DNA of 64,000 nt. Source: Sutterella wadsworthensis (lineage in GTDB: Bacteria > Pseudomonadota > Gammaproteobacteria > Burkholderiales > Burkholderiaceae_F). This document shows, in pieces, positions 26,448 through 35,040 of the stretch (its first letter is position 1; the number at the start of each line of letters is the position of its first letter). The stretch lies in contig NZ_QNRV01000008.1 in assembly GCF_003315195.1 (NCBI RefSeq), forward strand, positions 1 to 64,000. The letters run 5' to 3'. Both the position numbers and the translations under genes were made by a program. The notes under the pieces were generated by a model that saw only the letters and a list, made by a program, of their open reading frames with translations, ran no database searches and was not told the DNA's origin.

Positions 26448-28481
26448 TTAGAACTGCGCCGAGAGCCACAGGCGGACGCCGCGGCCGCTGCCGTAGGAGC
26501 CGTTCAGCATCCGGTATTCCTTGTCAAAAAGGTTTACCACGGCGATGCCGGCCTGCAGGTTAGCCAGGTCGGCGACCTTTGGGGACCATTCCGCACCGAG
26601 CGAGTGTGTGAGGAAGCTTGAGAAATGCAGATTTTTTCCGGTCGCACGGTCCTCCACACTGCTTTCGCCGCCTTTGCTCCAGTGAGCTCGATACCAAACA
26701 TTGATCGCCTGAGCGGGGAACGCATAAGCGAGCTTCAGATTGGCGGACTGCGGCGTAATGCCGTTCATGCGCTCGTTGGTCTCTTTGTCGACAGCATGGA
26801 GAAGACCGTAGCTCACAGAGGTTGAAAACTGACCTGCCGCATAGGTGCCCGAGAGCTCAATGCCTTTGCGGACAACATGGCCGACGTTTTGCGACGAGTA
26901 ATAGACGGTGGGCGGTGTTGTAGGCTCAAACCAACCCTTGGGCGCAATGAAATCCTTGACGTCGTCATAGAAAAAGACCGCTTTGGCGAAAAGATGGTCA
27001 TCGCTGCCGAAGACGCCGTCAGCCTTGAAGCTGGAACCCGCCTCATAGTTGAGCGACTTCTCGGGCTTTAAATCCGGATTGGGCACGACAACGGTATGGG
27101 TTCCGGGCCAAACCATCGAAAAATAGAGTTCATCGAGGATCGGCGGGCGGTAGCCGGTATTGACTGAAGCCCAAAGGCTCACCGGCTTCGCCGGCTTCAC
27201 TGTAAGCGTCAGACCCGGCGTGAACTTTGAATCCGAAACAGAGGCGAATCCGGTATTGGATTCGCGCTTATAGTAGTTCCAGCGAAGCACGGGCGTGAGC
27301 GCAAGGTAATCGGTAATCGCGTACTGATCCTGGATAAACAGCCCCGCATCGACAGCATCTGAATCCGGCCGACTGGGCGCATTGACCCAATGTCCGCTGC
27401 TGTCCGCTTCAACACCGCTTTGAGATTTTTTATAGATGTCGCCGCCCACGGTGAGCGCATGCTGCCCGGCAGCCGAAAATTCGAACGTGTTCTGCAGATT
27501 GCCGCCGATTGAATCAAAATTGTTCTGCGCCTTCTTAATGCCGCTGTCAAAGCTGAAGGTTGAATCGACATACTGCACGGCAGCGCTCAGATTGAGCAGC
27601 GGTCCGCTGTTGAAATCCCATTTGCCGGTAATGCGGTTCTGTTTGTTTTTATAGAACCAGCGGTCTTGACGCCCCCATTCGTCTTGGGCTTCATCAAAGT
27701 TGTAGGCGAGTGAGAAGGCCATTTCATCCGTCGGCAGCGCGGAAACTTTGGCGATGACGGAGGTGTATTCGGCATCCGAATTATTGTCGATTCGCCGGCC
27801 GCTCGAGTTCTTCACATTGCCCGAATCCCGGCGATTGACGCCCACGAGTACGTCCCAAATATCATGACGGCCGAAGACATATGCGCTTTTCTGCCATTCC
27901 TTGGTGTCAGAGGCGTAGCCGGTCTTTACCTTCACGCCGTAGTTTTTGTCCGTACCGGCCAGAAAATCTGCAGCCGACTTAGTCGTCACAGAAAGGGTTC
28001 CCCCGATGCCGCCGTTGCCGTAGAGGGAACTGCCGCCGCCGCGCTTTACTTCCACCTGCTTAAGCAGTTCCGGATCGATAAAGATGCCGATAAATTGATT
28101 GCCGGCGGCTGTGGTGTCGTCCTGCCGAAGGCCGTCCACCAGATAGGTGATCTGATTGGGCTCGGAACCGCGAATACGGATGCGGCTGAACATAACGCTG
28201 GAGGACGATTCCACATCGACGTTCGGAATGTCGAGGAGTGTATCCGTAAAGGTCTGAGGCACGGTTTCCTCAATATCCTTCGCCTTAACGACCGAAATGG
28301 AAGAGGCCGCCTGCGAAAGCGGCTGTGCGGTACGCGTTGCGGTGACTACAACCGGATCCAATTCCAGATATGCGGCCGATTCCGCCCAGAGACTGCCCGA
28401 CAGTGCGGAAAGCAGGGCGGCAGCAAGCGGAAGCTGCAGCTGCTGCGTCATCGCCGGTGATAGTGATTTGTGCTTGGACAT
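26448..28481 (-). CDS. TonB-dependent receptor of the haem/haemoglobin type
   Basis: The 677-residue product has a signal peptide (LPLAAALLSALSGSLWA), a TonB box region (LDPVVVTATRTAQ), a plug (TDTLLDIPNVDVESSSSVMF, RIRIRGSEPNQITYLVDG) and a barrel with NTGYRPPILDELYF and NPDLKPEKSLNYEAG. These are hallmarks of haem/haemoglobin/transferrin-type receptors, although cobalamin or siderophore receptors share some. It ends RLWLSAQF with the terminal Phe sorting signal. The start at 28481 is favoured; ATG 28451 is an alternative. A strong Fur box lies 49-67 bases upstream. It probably leads an operon with the YddA-type ABC gene and the decayed binding-protein gene. Confidence 0.85.
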   Translation of the reverse strand: MSKHKSLSPAMTQQLQLPLAAALLSALSGSLWAESAAYLELDPVVVTATRTAQPLSQAASSISVVKAKDIEETVPQTFTDTLLDIPNVDVESSSSVMFSRIRIRGSEPNQITYLVDGLRQDDTTAAGNQFIGIFIDPELLKQVEVKRGGGSSLYGNGGIGGTLSVTTKSAADFLAGTDKNYGVKVKTGYASDTKEWQKSAYVFGRHDIWDVLVGVNRRDSGNVKNSSGRRIDNNSDAEYTSVIAKVSALPTDEMAFSLAYNFDEAQDEWGRQDRWFYKNKQNRITGKWDFNSGPLLNLSAAVQYVDSTFSFDSGIKKAQNNFDSIGGNLQNTFEFSAAGQHALTVGGDIYKKSQSGVEADSSGHWVNAPSRPDSDAVDAGLFIQDQYAITDYLALTPVLRWNYYKRESNTGFASVSDSKFTPGLTLTVKPAKPVSLWASVNTGYRPPILDELYFSMVWPGTHTVVVPNPDLKPEKSLNYEAGSSFKADGVFGSDDHLFAKAVFFYDDVKDFIAPKGWFEPTTPPTVYYSSQNVGHVVRKGIELSGTYAAGQFSTSVSYGLLHAVDKETNERMNGITPQSANLKLAYAFPAQAINVWYRAHWSKGGESSVEDRATGKNLHFSSFLTHSLGAEWSPKVADLANLQAGIAVVNLFDKEYRMLNGSYGSGRGVRLWLSAQF

Positions 28482-28529
28482 AAAATACGCTGCAGGAACT
28501 TGTTGAGCTCGGCTGCATCCAAAAAGATG

Positions 28530-28548
28530 AAAATAATTCTCATTATCG
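28530..28548 (-). promoter_or_regulatory. Fur box of the haem-type receptor operon
   Basis: GAAAATAATTCTCATTATC matches the 19-base Fur consensus GATAATGATAATCATTATC at 15 positions. It sits 49 bases upstream of the receptor start, where Fur bound with Fe2+ would block transcription. A related sequence lies in front of nikA (51319-51337). Confidence 0.75.
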
Positions 28549-28649
28549 CAATGTGTCCAAGACTTCTGGGCCGCCTTGTTCAATTAACCCGTCAGTAAAC
28601 TAATTTACTTAGAAAACAATACCTTGAATGCGGTATGGGGGTGGTGTTC

Positions 28650-28671
28650 ACGAGAGTAGCTCTCGTTTTTT
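28650..28671 (+). terminator. Orphan plus-strand terminator (possible small RNA end)
   Basis: ACGAGAG (28650-28656), a TAG loop and CTCTCGT (28660-28666) run straight into six T (28666-28671). No plus-strand gene lies upstream; the receptor is on the other strand. A weak promoter (TTGTTC 28576-28581, 17 bases, ACTAAT 28599-28604) could start a short RNA near 28611 that ends here. The RNA itself is inference. Confidence 0.6.
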
Positions 28672-28927
28672 AGACAGCCGATCACAAAAGCACTCAAAAA
28701 AATGACAGCGTTTGAGACTGCACTTTTATGCATGACGAATAGGGGGCGCCGGGTTTGCATCACCGATGTTGGTTTTCGGCAAGTGCCCATTTATTAGGCA
28801 GCCGCAGACGACGCAGACAGCCGCATCCCAACAGAAATCCGCCGCTAATCAACGTTCGGCAGACGGACGCACTCCGCGGATCTGGTAAAAGTACCAATGA
28901 CAGTATGTAGGAGATAGCCAAGTGATG
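28672..28927. other. Intergenic DNA upstream of nrdD
   Basis: No gene or convincing signal is seen in these 256 bases between the orphan terminator and the first NrdR-like box. Confidence 0.4.
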
Positions 28928-29007
28928 GCACTACATATAGTGTTTCTTAAGAAATGATACTTCCACGGGATGCGCGTTACTTCTGAAGCACTACCTATAT
29001 AGAGGTA
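28928..29007 (+). promoter_or_regulatory. Two NrdR-like boxes upstream of nrdD
   Basis: GCACTACATATAGTGT (28928-28943) matches the NrdR consensus (acaCwAtATaTwGtgt) at about 14 of 16 positions. A weaker dyad, TACCTATATAGAGGTA, lies at 28992-29007, 64 bases away centre to centre, about six helical turns. NrdR boxes usually come in pairs on the same face of the helix, normally about three turns apart. They fit ATP/dATP-dependent repression of the ribonucleotide reductase operon. A leader of about 255 bases follows. Confidence 0.55.
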
Positions 29008-29263
29008 ATTTGCAGCAATCTTTCAGCAGACTCAAGCAGTTCGAATTTCATCTCTCAATTCAATAGAAAAACCCTATCGATTGAAGCGTCAGCTGAGCGT
29101 CTTTTTACCTGTACACTTCCCGTCCAACTTCTGGGAAAGATTGCTGCGGGCAGAAGCGGTGGTCGGCACAGCTGTCGAAACAGCGCGTCGCGGCATTTTT
29201 TCTCTCAAAGATCAATTCGCTCGAGAGACCGCATCAGACGGCCGAGCGCTCGAGATAAAAAGA

Positions 29264-31438
29264 ATGGAATCCGCGATGTTCAAGGTACTCAAGAAAGACA
29301 ATACGCTTGAAGACTTCAAGCCGCAGAAGATCGTCGAGGCCATCATGAAGGCAGCCTTCCGCTGCGACAAGCAGATCCCTGACGAAACCATGTTCGCCAT
29401 GGCGAACTCGATTTCTGAACGTCTGCAGTCGCGCAAAAAGGTGCCCGTGGCCGAACTTCACGAGCTCGTGATCGGTACGCTCGCAACCTTTGGCTTCAAG
29501 GATGTTGCGACGTCTTATGCCGAATACCGCTACTACAAGAACAACTACGCGAAGACCTTCGAGCAGCTGCGTCAGGATGCTGATGATGTTCTGCGTCTCG
29601 GCGACCGTGAGAATGCCAACTTCGATTCGTCCCTCGTTTCGACGAAGGGTTCGCTCATCAAGGGGTTCCTCACGAAGAGCCTCTATCGTCAGTTCTATCT
29701 CTCTGGGCGCGAAAAAGAATTCACTGACCGCGGCGACATCTACATCCACGACATGCGCGACATGATCCTCGGATGCATCAACTGCTGCCTCTTTGACATC
29801 GGTTCTATCCTGCGCGGCGGCTTCGAGATGAGCAATGTGCGCTACACCGAACCCAAAACCGTTCTGTCGGCACTGCAGGTGGTGGGCGACATCACGCTCG
29901 TCGCGACGGCTCAGCAGTTCGGCGGCTTTACGCTCGCGGAATTGGACAAGGCCCTGCTGCCTTACGTTCTGAAGAGCTGGAAGACGGCGCACGACAAATA
30001 CATTGAGCTCGGCCTTTCGGAAGAACGGGCCGCAGAACAAAGCGACAAGGATGTCACCCGCGAGCTTGAGCAGGGCTTCCAGTCGCTTGAGCTTAAGCTC
30101 AATACCGTCCCGTGCTCGCGCGGTGACTTCGCTTTTACGACGATTTCCTTTGGTCAGTGGAACTTAAAGGACTACGCGCCCTTTGAGCGCAAGTGGCTCT
30201 CGAAGATCAACACGGTCATGCTGCAGGTTCGCCGCAACGGCCACGGTCCGCACCATAAGCCCGTGGTCTTCCCGAAGCTCGTCTATCTGTACGATGCGCC
30301 GCAGATTGCAGCCGACCAGTATTCGTCCGCACTCTTCGATGAGGCCGTGAAGACCTCGACCGAATGCATGTATCCGGATTACCTGTCGCTCTCATCGGAC
30401 TACGGCACGGTTTCGAAGCTCTTCCGCGAACACGGCGTCATTACGAGCCCGATGGGCTGCCGCGCGTATCTCTCGCCCTGGCATGACGAAAAGGGCCGCT
30501 ATGTGGCAATCGGCCGCTGCAACATCGGCGCTGTGAGCCTCAATATTCCGCTCATCATCCGCCTGGTGCAGCTCGAACATCCTGACAATTGGCGCACCGC
30601 TTTCTGGACGGAACTCGACGAGCGTCTGGAAGTAATCCGCGAATTCTTCAAGAAGCGCTACGACATCATCCGCCGCCAGAAGTGCTCTTCAAACCCGCTC
30701 GCCTTCACGCAGGGGGGCTTCTATGAGGGCACGAAGGATCCCGACGATGAAGTGGGCGATCTGGTCCGCTACATGACGGCGTCCTTCGGCATCACGGCGC
30801 TCGATGAAGCCACCTTCCTCTGGACGGGCAAGCGTCTGCTTGAAGAGGGCGGCGCTTTCTCCGAAGAAGTGCTCCGCCATCTGCAGGCGCGCATCAACGT
30901 CTTCAAGAAGGAAGACGGGTGGCTCTATGCGATCTACGGCACGCCCGCCGAAAGCCTCTGCGCGACGCAGGCCAAGCAGTACGACGCCTTCTGCGCCAAG
31001 CAAGGCATTGACAATGTCTTCCGCCATACGCCGCACTACAGTCCTGAATACTTCACGAACTCCTTCCATGTGAACGTGACCGAAGAAATCACGCCCTTTG
31101 AGAAGCAGGACCACGAGTTCAAGGACTTTCACCTGTGCGAAGGCGGCCACATTCAGTACGTGCGTCTCGACAATCCTGAGAACACGGATGCGGTGAAGGC
31201 CGTCATCCAACGCGGCATGGAGCTCGGCTTCTACCAAGGCGTGAATTTTGACAGTGCTTACTGCGGCGACTGCGGCACACACAGCACCAATGTGCTCATG
31301 CGCTGCCCCAAGTGCGGGAGCTCAAACCTCTCCGTGATCTCGCGCGTCTGCGGCTACCTCGGCTACAGCAATGTGAACGGCGTTTCCCGCATGAATGAAG
31401 GGAAAATGGCTGAGATCCACAACCGCAAGAGCATGTAA
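29264..31438 (+). CDS. nrdD: Anaerobic (class III) ribonucleoside-triphosphate reductase
   Basis: The 724-residue product has an N-terminal ATP-cone (FKVLKKDNTLEDFKPQKIVE...) that senses ATP/dATP, and the catalytic barrel with INCCLFDIGSILRGGFEMSN. The C-terminus has a Zn site of two CxxC pairs (YCGDCG, RCPKCG) and the glycyl-radical loop RVCGYLGYSNV, Gly near residue 697. It makes deoxynucleotides without oxygen and needs the NrdG activase encoded next. Length agrees with E. coli NrdD (712). The start is uncertain between ATG 29264 and ATG 29276; the longer open frame to 29081 lacks family similarity. Upstream NrdR-like boxes suggest nucleotide-dependent repression. Confidence 0.95.
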   Translation: MESAMFKVLKKDNTLEDFKPQKIVEAIMKAAFRCDKQIPDETMFAMANSISERLQSRKKVPVAELHELVIGTLATFGFKDVATSYAEYRYYKNNYAKTFEQLRQDADDVLRLGDRENANFDSSLVSTKGSLIKGFLTKSLYRQFYLSGREKEFTDRGDIYIHDMRDMILGCINCCLFDIGSILRGGFEMSNVRYTEPKTVLSALQVVGDITLVATAQQFGGFTLAELDKALLPYVLKSWKTAHDKYIELGLSEERAAEQSDKDVTRELEQGFQSLELKLNTVPCSRGDFAFTTISFGQWNLKDYAPFERKWLSKINTVMLQVRRNGHGPHHKPVVFPKLVYLYDAPQIAADQYSSALFDEAVKTSTECMYPDYLSLSSDYGTVSKLFREHGVITSPMGCRAYLSPWHDEKGRYVAIGRCNIGAVSLNIPLIIRLVQLEHPDNWRTAFWTELDERLEVIREFFKKRYDIIRRQKCSSNPLAFTQGGFYEGTKDPDDEVGDLVRYMTASFGITALDEATFLWTGKRLLEEGGAFSEEVLRHLQARINVFKKEDGWLYAIYGTPAESLCATQAKQYDAFCAKQGIDNVFRHTPHYSPEYFTNSFHVNVTEEITPFEKQDHEFKDFHLCEGGHIQYVRLDNPENTDAVKAVIQRGMELGFYQGVNFDSAYCGDCGTHSTNVLMRCPKCGSSNLSVISRVCGYLGYSNVNGVSRMNEGKMAEIHNRKSM

Positions 31439-31443
31439 AACCT

Positions 31444-31515
31444 TTAAAGACCGCAGCAGCGGTCTTTAAGGTTCCTCGGGGGAGTTCCGGCTGAGCTCCC
31501 CCGATTTATTTATTT
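31444..31515 (+). terminator. Two hairpins, one a terminator/attenuator, between nrdD and nrdG
   Basis: The first hairpin is an 11-bp perfect stem, TTAAAGACCGC/GCGGTCTTTAA (31444-31454/31459-31469), with an AGCA loop. The second is CGGGGGAG/CTCCCCCG (31477-31484/31496-31503) followed by ATTTATTTATTTC. The second looks like a leaky terminator and ends only nine bases before the nrdG start, which would lower nrdG output relative to nrdD. Confidence 0.65.
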
Positions 31516-31523
31516 CTTTCGTC

Positions 31524-32042
31524 ATGAACTACATCGGTCTATCCGCCTACGACACCGCCAATGGCCCCGGCGTGCGCGTTTCGCTGTTTGTTTCCGGCTG
31601 CACGCTTCGCTGCAAAGGGTGTTTCAATAAAGAAAGCTGGTCTTTTACGGCTGGACGCCCATTCACAGCGGAAACAGAAGCGCAGATCATGAAGGCGCTG
31701 GATTCGAAGTGGATTGCTGGTTTTTCGCTGCTGGGCGGCGACCCGTTTGAGCCGGAGCACGAAGCGGTTTTGGCCGGGCTCCTCGAGCGCATTAAGGAAC
31801 GGTTCCCAGATAAAACCGTCTGGGCGTGGACCGGAAGGACCTTTAAGCACGTGGAAAAGAGCAGGCTTTTGCCCTACATTGATCGGCTCGTTGACGGCGC
31901 TTATGTGCAAAAGCTTCACCTCGAGAAGCAGGGCGCCTGGCGCGGGAGCTCCAACCAGCGGATTATTCCGCTCTATCAAGGACGTATTGACGAAAGTCCG
32001 GCGGCTCAGGCTGAAGCCGCGGCGGCTGAAGCGGAGCACTGA
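31524..32042 (+). CDS. nrdG: Anaerobic ribonucleotide reductase-activating protein (radical SAM)
   Basis: The 172-residue protein has the radical-SAM cluster motif CTLRCKGC (Cx3Cx2C), preceded by YDTANGPGVRVSLFVSG and followed by FSLLGGDPFEPEH. This is the standard NrdG layout. It uses S-adenosylmethionine and a [4Fe-4S] cluster to put the glycyl radical on NrdD. An alanine/glutamate-rich tail (about 15 residues) is extra. No Shine-Dalgarno sequence precedes the ATG, and a terminator-like hairpin ends nine bases upstream. Translation is therefore probably weak or depends on unfolding of that hairpin. It is convergent with the adenosine deaminase gene. Confidence 0.9.
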   Translation: MNYIGLSAYDTANGPGVRVSLFVSGCTLRCKGCFNKESWSFTAGRPFTAETEAQIMKALDSKWIAGFSLLGGDPFEPEHEAVLAGLLERIKERFPDKTVWAWTGRTFKHVEKSRLLPYIDRLVDGAYVQKLHLEKQGAWRGSSNQRIIPLYQGRIDESPAAQAEAAAAEAEH

Positions 32043-32223
32043 CTGACGGGGAGGGCTGTCAAAGATCGAGGCCGGGCGATTTGCCCTTAGGATGCTTTGG
32101 CATTGGCAGTTTTGCGATCTGCGCAATATCCCTTTGCGGTGTCTGCCGCTGGACACAGCAGAAAGGCCGCGACGGCGCTCTGTTCAGGCAAACGTTTAAA
32201 AGCCGATGAAGAAGGTCTGGCAG

Positions 32224-32262
32224 AAAAAAAGCTGCTGCGAGTGCTTTAACTTCCGCAGCAGC
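32224..32262 (-). terminator. Rho-independent terminator of the adenosine deaminase gene
   Basis: GCTGCTGCG (32231-32239) and CGCAGCAGC (32254-32262) form a 9-bp stem. On the minus strand it is followed by seven T (complement of 32224-32230). It lies about 85 bases beyond the stop codon. The rest of the 32043-32345 gap holds no gene I can support. Confidence 0.8.
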
Positions 32263-32345
32263 TCGAAGATACATTGAAAAGCAGTGTGCCGACGGTGTTT
32301 CAAGCTTGATCAATCATGCCAAACGCCATCGGGAGCACATCCGTT

Positions 32346-33470
32346 TCAAGCTGCCGGCAGGCAGTCAGCACCAAACGCTTCGCGGGCCAAACGGTCAAAT
32401 TCAGGGAGCCACAATTGACGCCAGACGATCTTCGTCTCATCGTCAACCCATGCAGCATCAATGCTGTTGGCTAAGAATCCCCGCAGATCGGCAAGCGAAA
32501 ATCCCAGCCAATTCATCATCAAAAGCCAGCTCTCAGAAATGGAGATATGGTGCATCGTCGGGTCATCACTGTTGGGAAAGACCTTGAGACCGAGCTCAAC
32601 CATGCGGCGGATCGGGTGCTTGACCGCCCATTCTTCATCCGTGAAAGTGCGCAGATAGTAGGAATTGGTCGGCACCACGGCAAAAGGGATGCCCCGATCC
32701 GCGGCGCGCTCAGCGAGCTCCGGATTGTCTGTAATCGTGTAGCCGTGGTCGATTCGCTCACACTCGAGGAGATCCATGGCGGTTTCCACATTGCGCCAGT
32801 GTTCGCCGAATTCGCCCGCATGCGCGGTCAATTTAAAGCCGGCATCGCGTGCCAGTCGATAGGCTTTCCAGAAATTTTCGGGTTCGTGGAGCGTTTCGCG
32901 GTAGTCGATCCCCAGACCGATGACCCAGGGAGAGCGGTGAGCGGTCATTTCACGCACCAGTTCAACCGCATCTTCCGGGAGCGCTTCGCGGTCAATCGAC
33001 GGCACGAGGCGGCCGACAATGCCGTATTTTTCTTCGCCTTCGATCAGGCCGGCCACAATAGCGTCCTGACCTTCGGCATAGGTCATGAAGTGCTTGAGGC
33101 CGGTCCAGTTCCAGAAGAGTTCGATGTAGCGCACGCCCTGAGCAGCCGTGCGTTCAAGGTGCTCGAGCGTAATGCGCTTTAAATATTCGGGTTTCTTCAG
33201 GATCGACGATTCCAGTGCGCGGAAGATGCGCAGCACCCCCACGGGCTTTTCACCGCGGGTGTAAAAGCCTTCGATTTCAGCCATGGAAATCGGAGCGTCG
33301 GAATCGCGGACAAGGTCAATGAAGGTTTCCCGGCTCGTCGTGCCGAGAAGATGACAGTGAAGTTCAGCCTTTGGAAAAGCGGAAAAAAAGGCGAGCTGCT
33401 TGGCGGTGAGTTCACGGGTGAAGGGGGAGTCTGGGACAAAGCCGGGGTTGGTGCTGCGCATAAGGGTCAT
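32346..33470 (-). CDS. Adenosine deaminase family protein
   Basis: The 374-residue protein carries the amidohydrolase metal site of adenosine deaminases: KAELHCHLLGTTS (HxH ligands), KLTAHAGEFGE (third His and catalytic Glu), RIDHGY and the aspartate pair NSDDPTMH. The usual KxELHxHLDG block reads HCHLLGTT here, so substrate specificity may differ (adenosine, adenine or a modified purine nucleoside). It would release ammonia and the inosine-type product in the cytoplasm. The start at 33470 is likely; MRSTN at 33461 is an alternative. It is divergent from a DcuC-type carrier and shares a 208-base promoter region with it. Confidence 0.8.
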   Translation of the reverse strand: MTLMRSTNPGFVPDSPFTRELTAKQLAFFSAFPKAELHCHLLGTTSRETFIDLVRDSDAPISMAEIEGFYTRGEKPVGVLRIFRALESSILKKPEYLKRITLEHLERTAAQGVRYIELFWNWTGLKHFMTYAEGQDAIVAGLIEGEEKYGIVGRLVPSIDREALPEDAVELVREMTAHRSPWVIGLGIDYRETLHEPENFWKAYRLARDAGFKLTAHAGEFGEHWRNVETAMDLLECERIDHGYTITDNPELAERAADRGIPFAVVPTNSYYLRTFTDEEWAVKHPIRRMVELGLKVFPNSDDPTMHHISISESWLLMMNWLGFSLADLRGFLANSIDAAWVDDETKIVWRQLWLPEFDRLAREAFGADCLPAA

Positions 33471-33678
33471 TCTTTTAAGTGTTGGGAGGCACAATCTATA
33501 GACGAACGTTTCCGTTTGGTCAAGGCCTCGGGTAAACGATTACGCGCTTCATGATTTCTCCGCACTTGAGACTCAAGTCAATTTGCGAGAGAATCGCCGC
33601 TTTCCTTTTTTCGTCGTGCGCGGAGCGCTCTTGACCCCGCCCGGCACGATTCCTCCAACGTACTGCCCGAACGCCGTC

Positions 33679-35040
33679 ATGTTCGCCACTATTTTCGCCA
33701 TTCTCATCCTCGTGCTCGCCGGCTGGGCGATTGCCAAAAACTACGATGCCAAAGTCGTGCTCTTTGCGGCCGGCTTCCTCTTGATGTACGCCGCGCTCAT
33801 CATGGGGAGTGACGTTTTGACGGGCAAAGATGCCTCCGGACTCGCCTGGGCGGATCCCTTCAAGGCCGTCAAGGATCTTTTCATCAAGCAGTACGCCAAC
33901 GCGGGTCTCATCATCCTGACGCTTTTCGGCTTTGCTGCCTACATGTCCAAAATCGGCGCCAACGACAAGGTGATCGAACTTCTGAGCCGCCCGCTCGCGG
34001 CCGTGAAGTCTCCCTACATCCTGGTGCCCTTGGTGTTCTGGCTGGGGACGCTCCTCTCCATCATCATTCCGAGCGCTGCGTCGCTTGCCGTGATTCTGAT
34101 GGCAACGCTCTATCCGGTGCTTAAAGCCGCCAAGATGACGCCGCTCACCGCTGCCGGCGTCATTGCCACAACGGCAACCATTGTGCCGACGCCTTTGGGC
34201 GGAGACAATGTAGTCGCAGCCCGGGTGCTCGGCTTTGATCATGTGGTCGACTATGTCTTTTACCATCACGCCGTGATCTCCATTCCGGCGATCATCGTGA
34301 TGGGCATCGTGCATTATTTCTGGCAGAAGCACCTCGACCGCACCGAAGGCGAAATCAATGCTGCGGTAGATGAGTCGGAACTCCGCCAAGTCAATGCCGA
34401 CGCGCCCGCGTGGTACGCCGTTTTCCCCGTGCTGCCGCTCGGACTCACGATCTTCTTCTGGGCCTGCTTCAAGCACGCGAAGGTCGGGCTCGTTGAAATC
34501 ACGCTCTTTTCCTTTGCGCTCGCCTTCATTGCGGAAACCATCCGCCGCCGCGACGTCAAAGCCGCCATGAAAGACGTGTCGACCTTTTTCAACGGCATGG
34601 GCGACGGCTTCTCGAAAGTGGTGGTGCTCATCGTTGCAGCCTCGACGATGGTGGCCGGCTTGAAGGCCATGGGACTCATCGATGCCATCTCTGGTCTGGT
34701 CACGGGCGTAGAAAATGCCGGCGCCGGTCTGATGCTCGTTTTTTCCGGCATCACCGCACTCATCACATTCGTGAGCGGCTCGGGCAACGCGGTTTTCTAT
34801 TCCTTCATTGAACTCATTCCGCAAATCGCCGACAAAGCGGGTATCGACCCGATTATGGTTGCACTCCCCATGCAGCTCACCTCCAACGTCATCCGCGCGG
34901 CTTCGCCCGTGGCTGCCGTGGTGATCATCGTTGCTGCCGTGGTGAAGGTGAACCCGCTCATGGTGGTCAAGCGCACCTGCGTGCCGCTCCTTTCGGGGTT
35001 CGCCGCTGTCCTTCTCCTCTCGCTCATTCGCTACGCGTGA
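33679..35040 (+). CDS. DcuC-family anaerobic C4-dicarboxylate transporter
   Basis: The 453-residue inner-membrane carrier has about twelve hydrophobic segments. PLVFWLGTLLSIIIPSAASL, ATIVPTPLGGDNVVAAR and FVSGSGNAVFYSFIELIPQI are typical of the DcuC group, which exports succinate or exchanges it for fumarate during anaerobic respiration. The start at 33679 (MFATIFAILILV) begins the first membrane helix; 32 upstream codons are proline-rich and unlikely. No clear ribosome-binding site is seen. It would suit a cell that also encodes a fumarate-reductase-like flavoprotein (60528-61919), but the genes are not linked. Confidence 0.8.
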   Translation: MFATIFAILILVLAGWAIAKNYDAKVVLFAAGFLLMYAALIMGSDVLTGKDASGLAWADPFKAVKDLFIKQYANAGLIILTLFGFAAYMSKIGANDKVIELLSRPLAAVKSPYILVPLVFWLGTLLSIIIPSAASLAVILMATLYPVLKAAKMTPLTAAGVIATTATIVPTPLGGDNVVAARVLGFDHVVDYVFYHHAVISIPAIIVMGIVHYFWQKHLDRTEGEINAAVDESELRQVNADAPAWYAVFPVLPLGLTIFFWACFKHAKVGLVEITLFSFALAFIAETIRRRDVKAAMKDVSTFFNGMGDGFSKVVVLIVAASTMVAGLKAMGLIDAISGLVTGVENAGAGLMLVFSGITALITFVSGSGNAVFYSFIELIPQIADKAGIDPIMVALPMQLTSNVIRAASPVAAVVIIVAAVVKVNPLMVVKRTCVPLLSGFAAVLLLSLIRYA

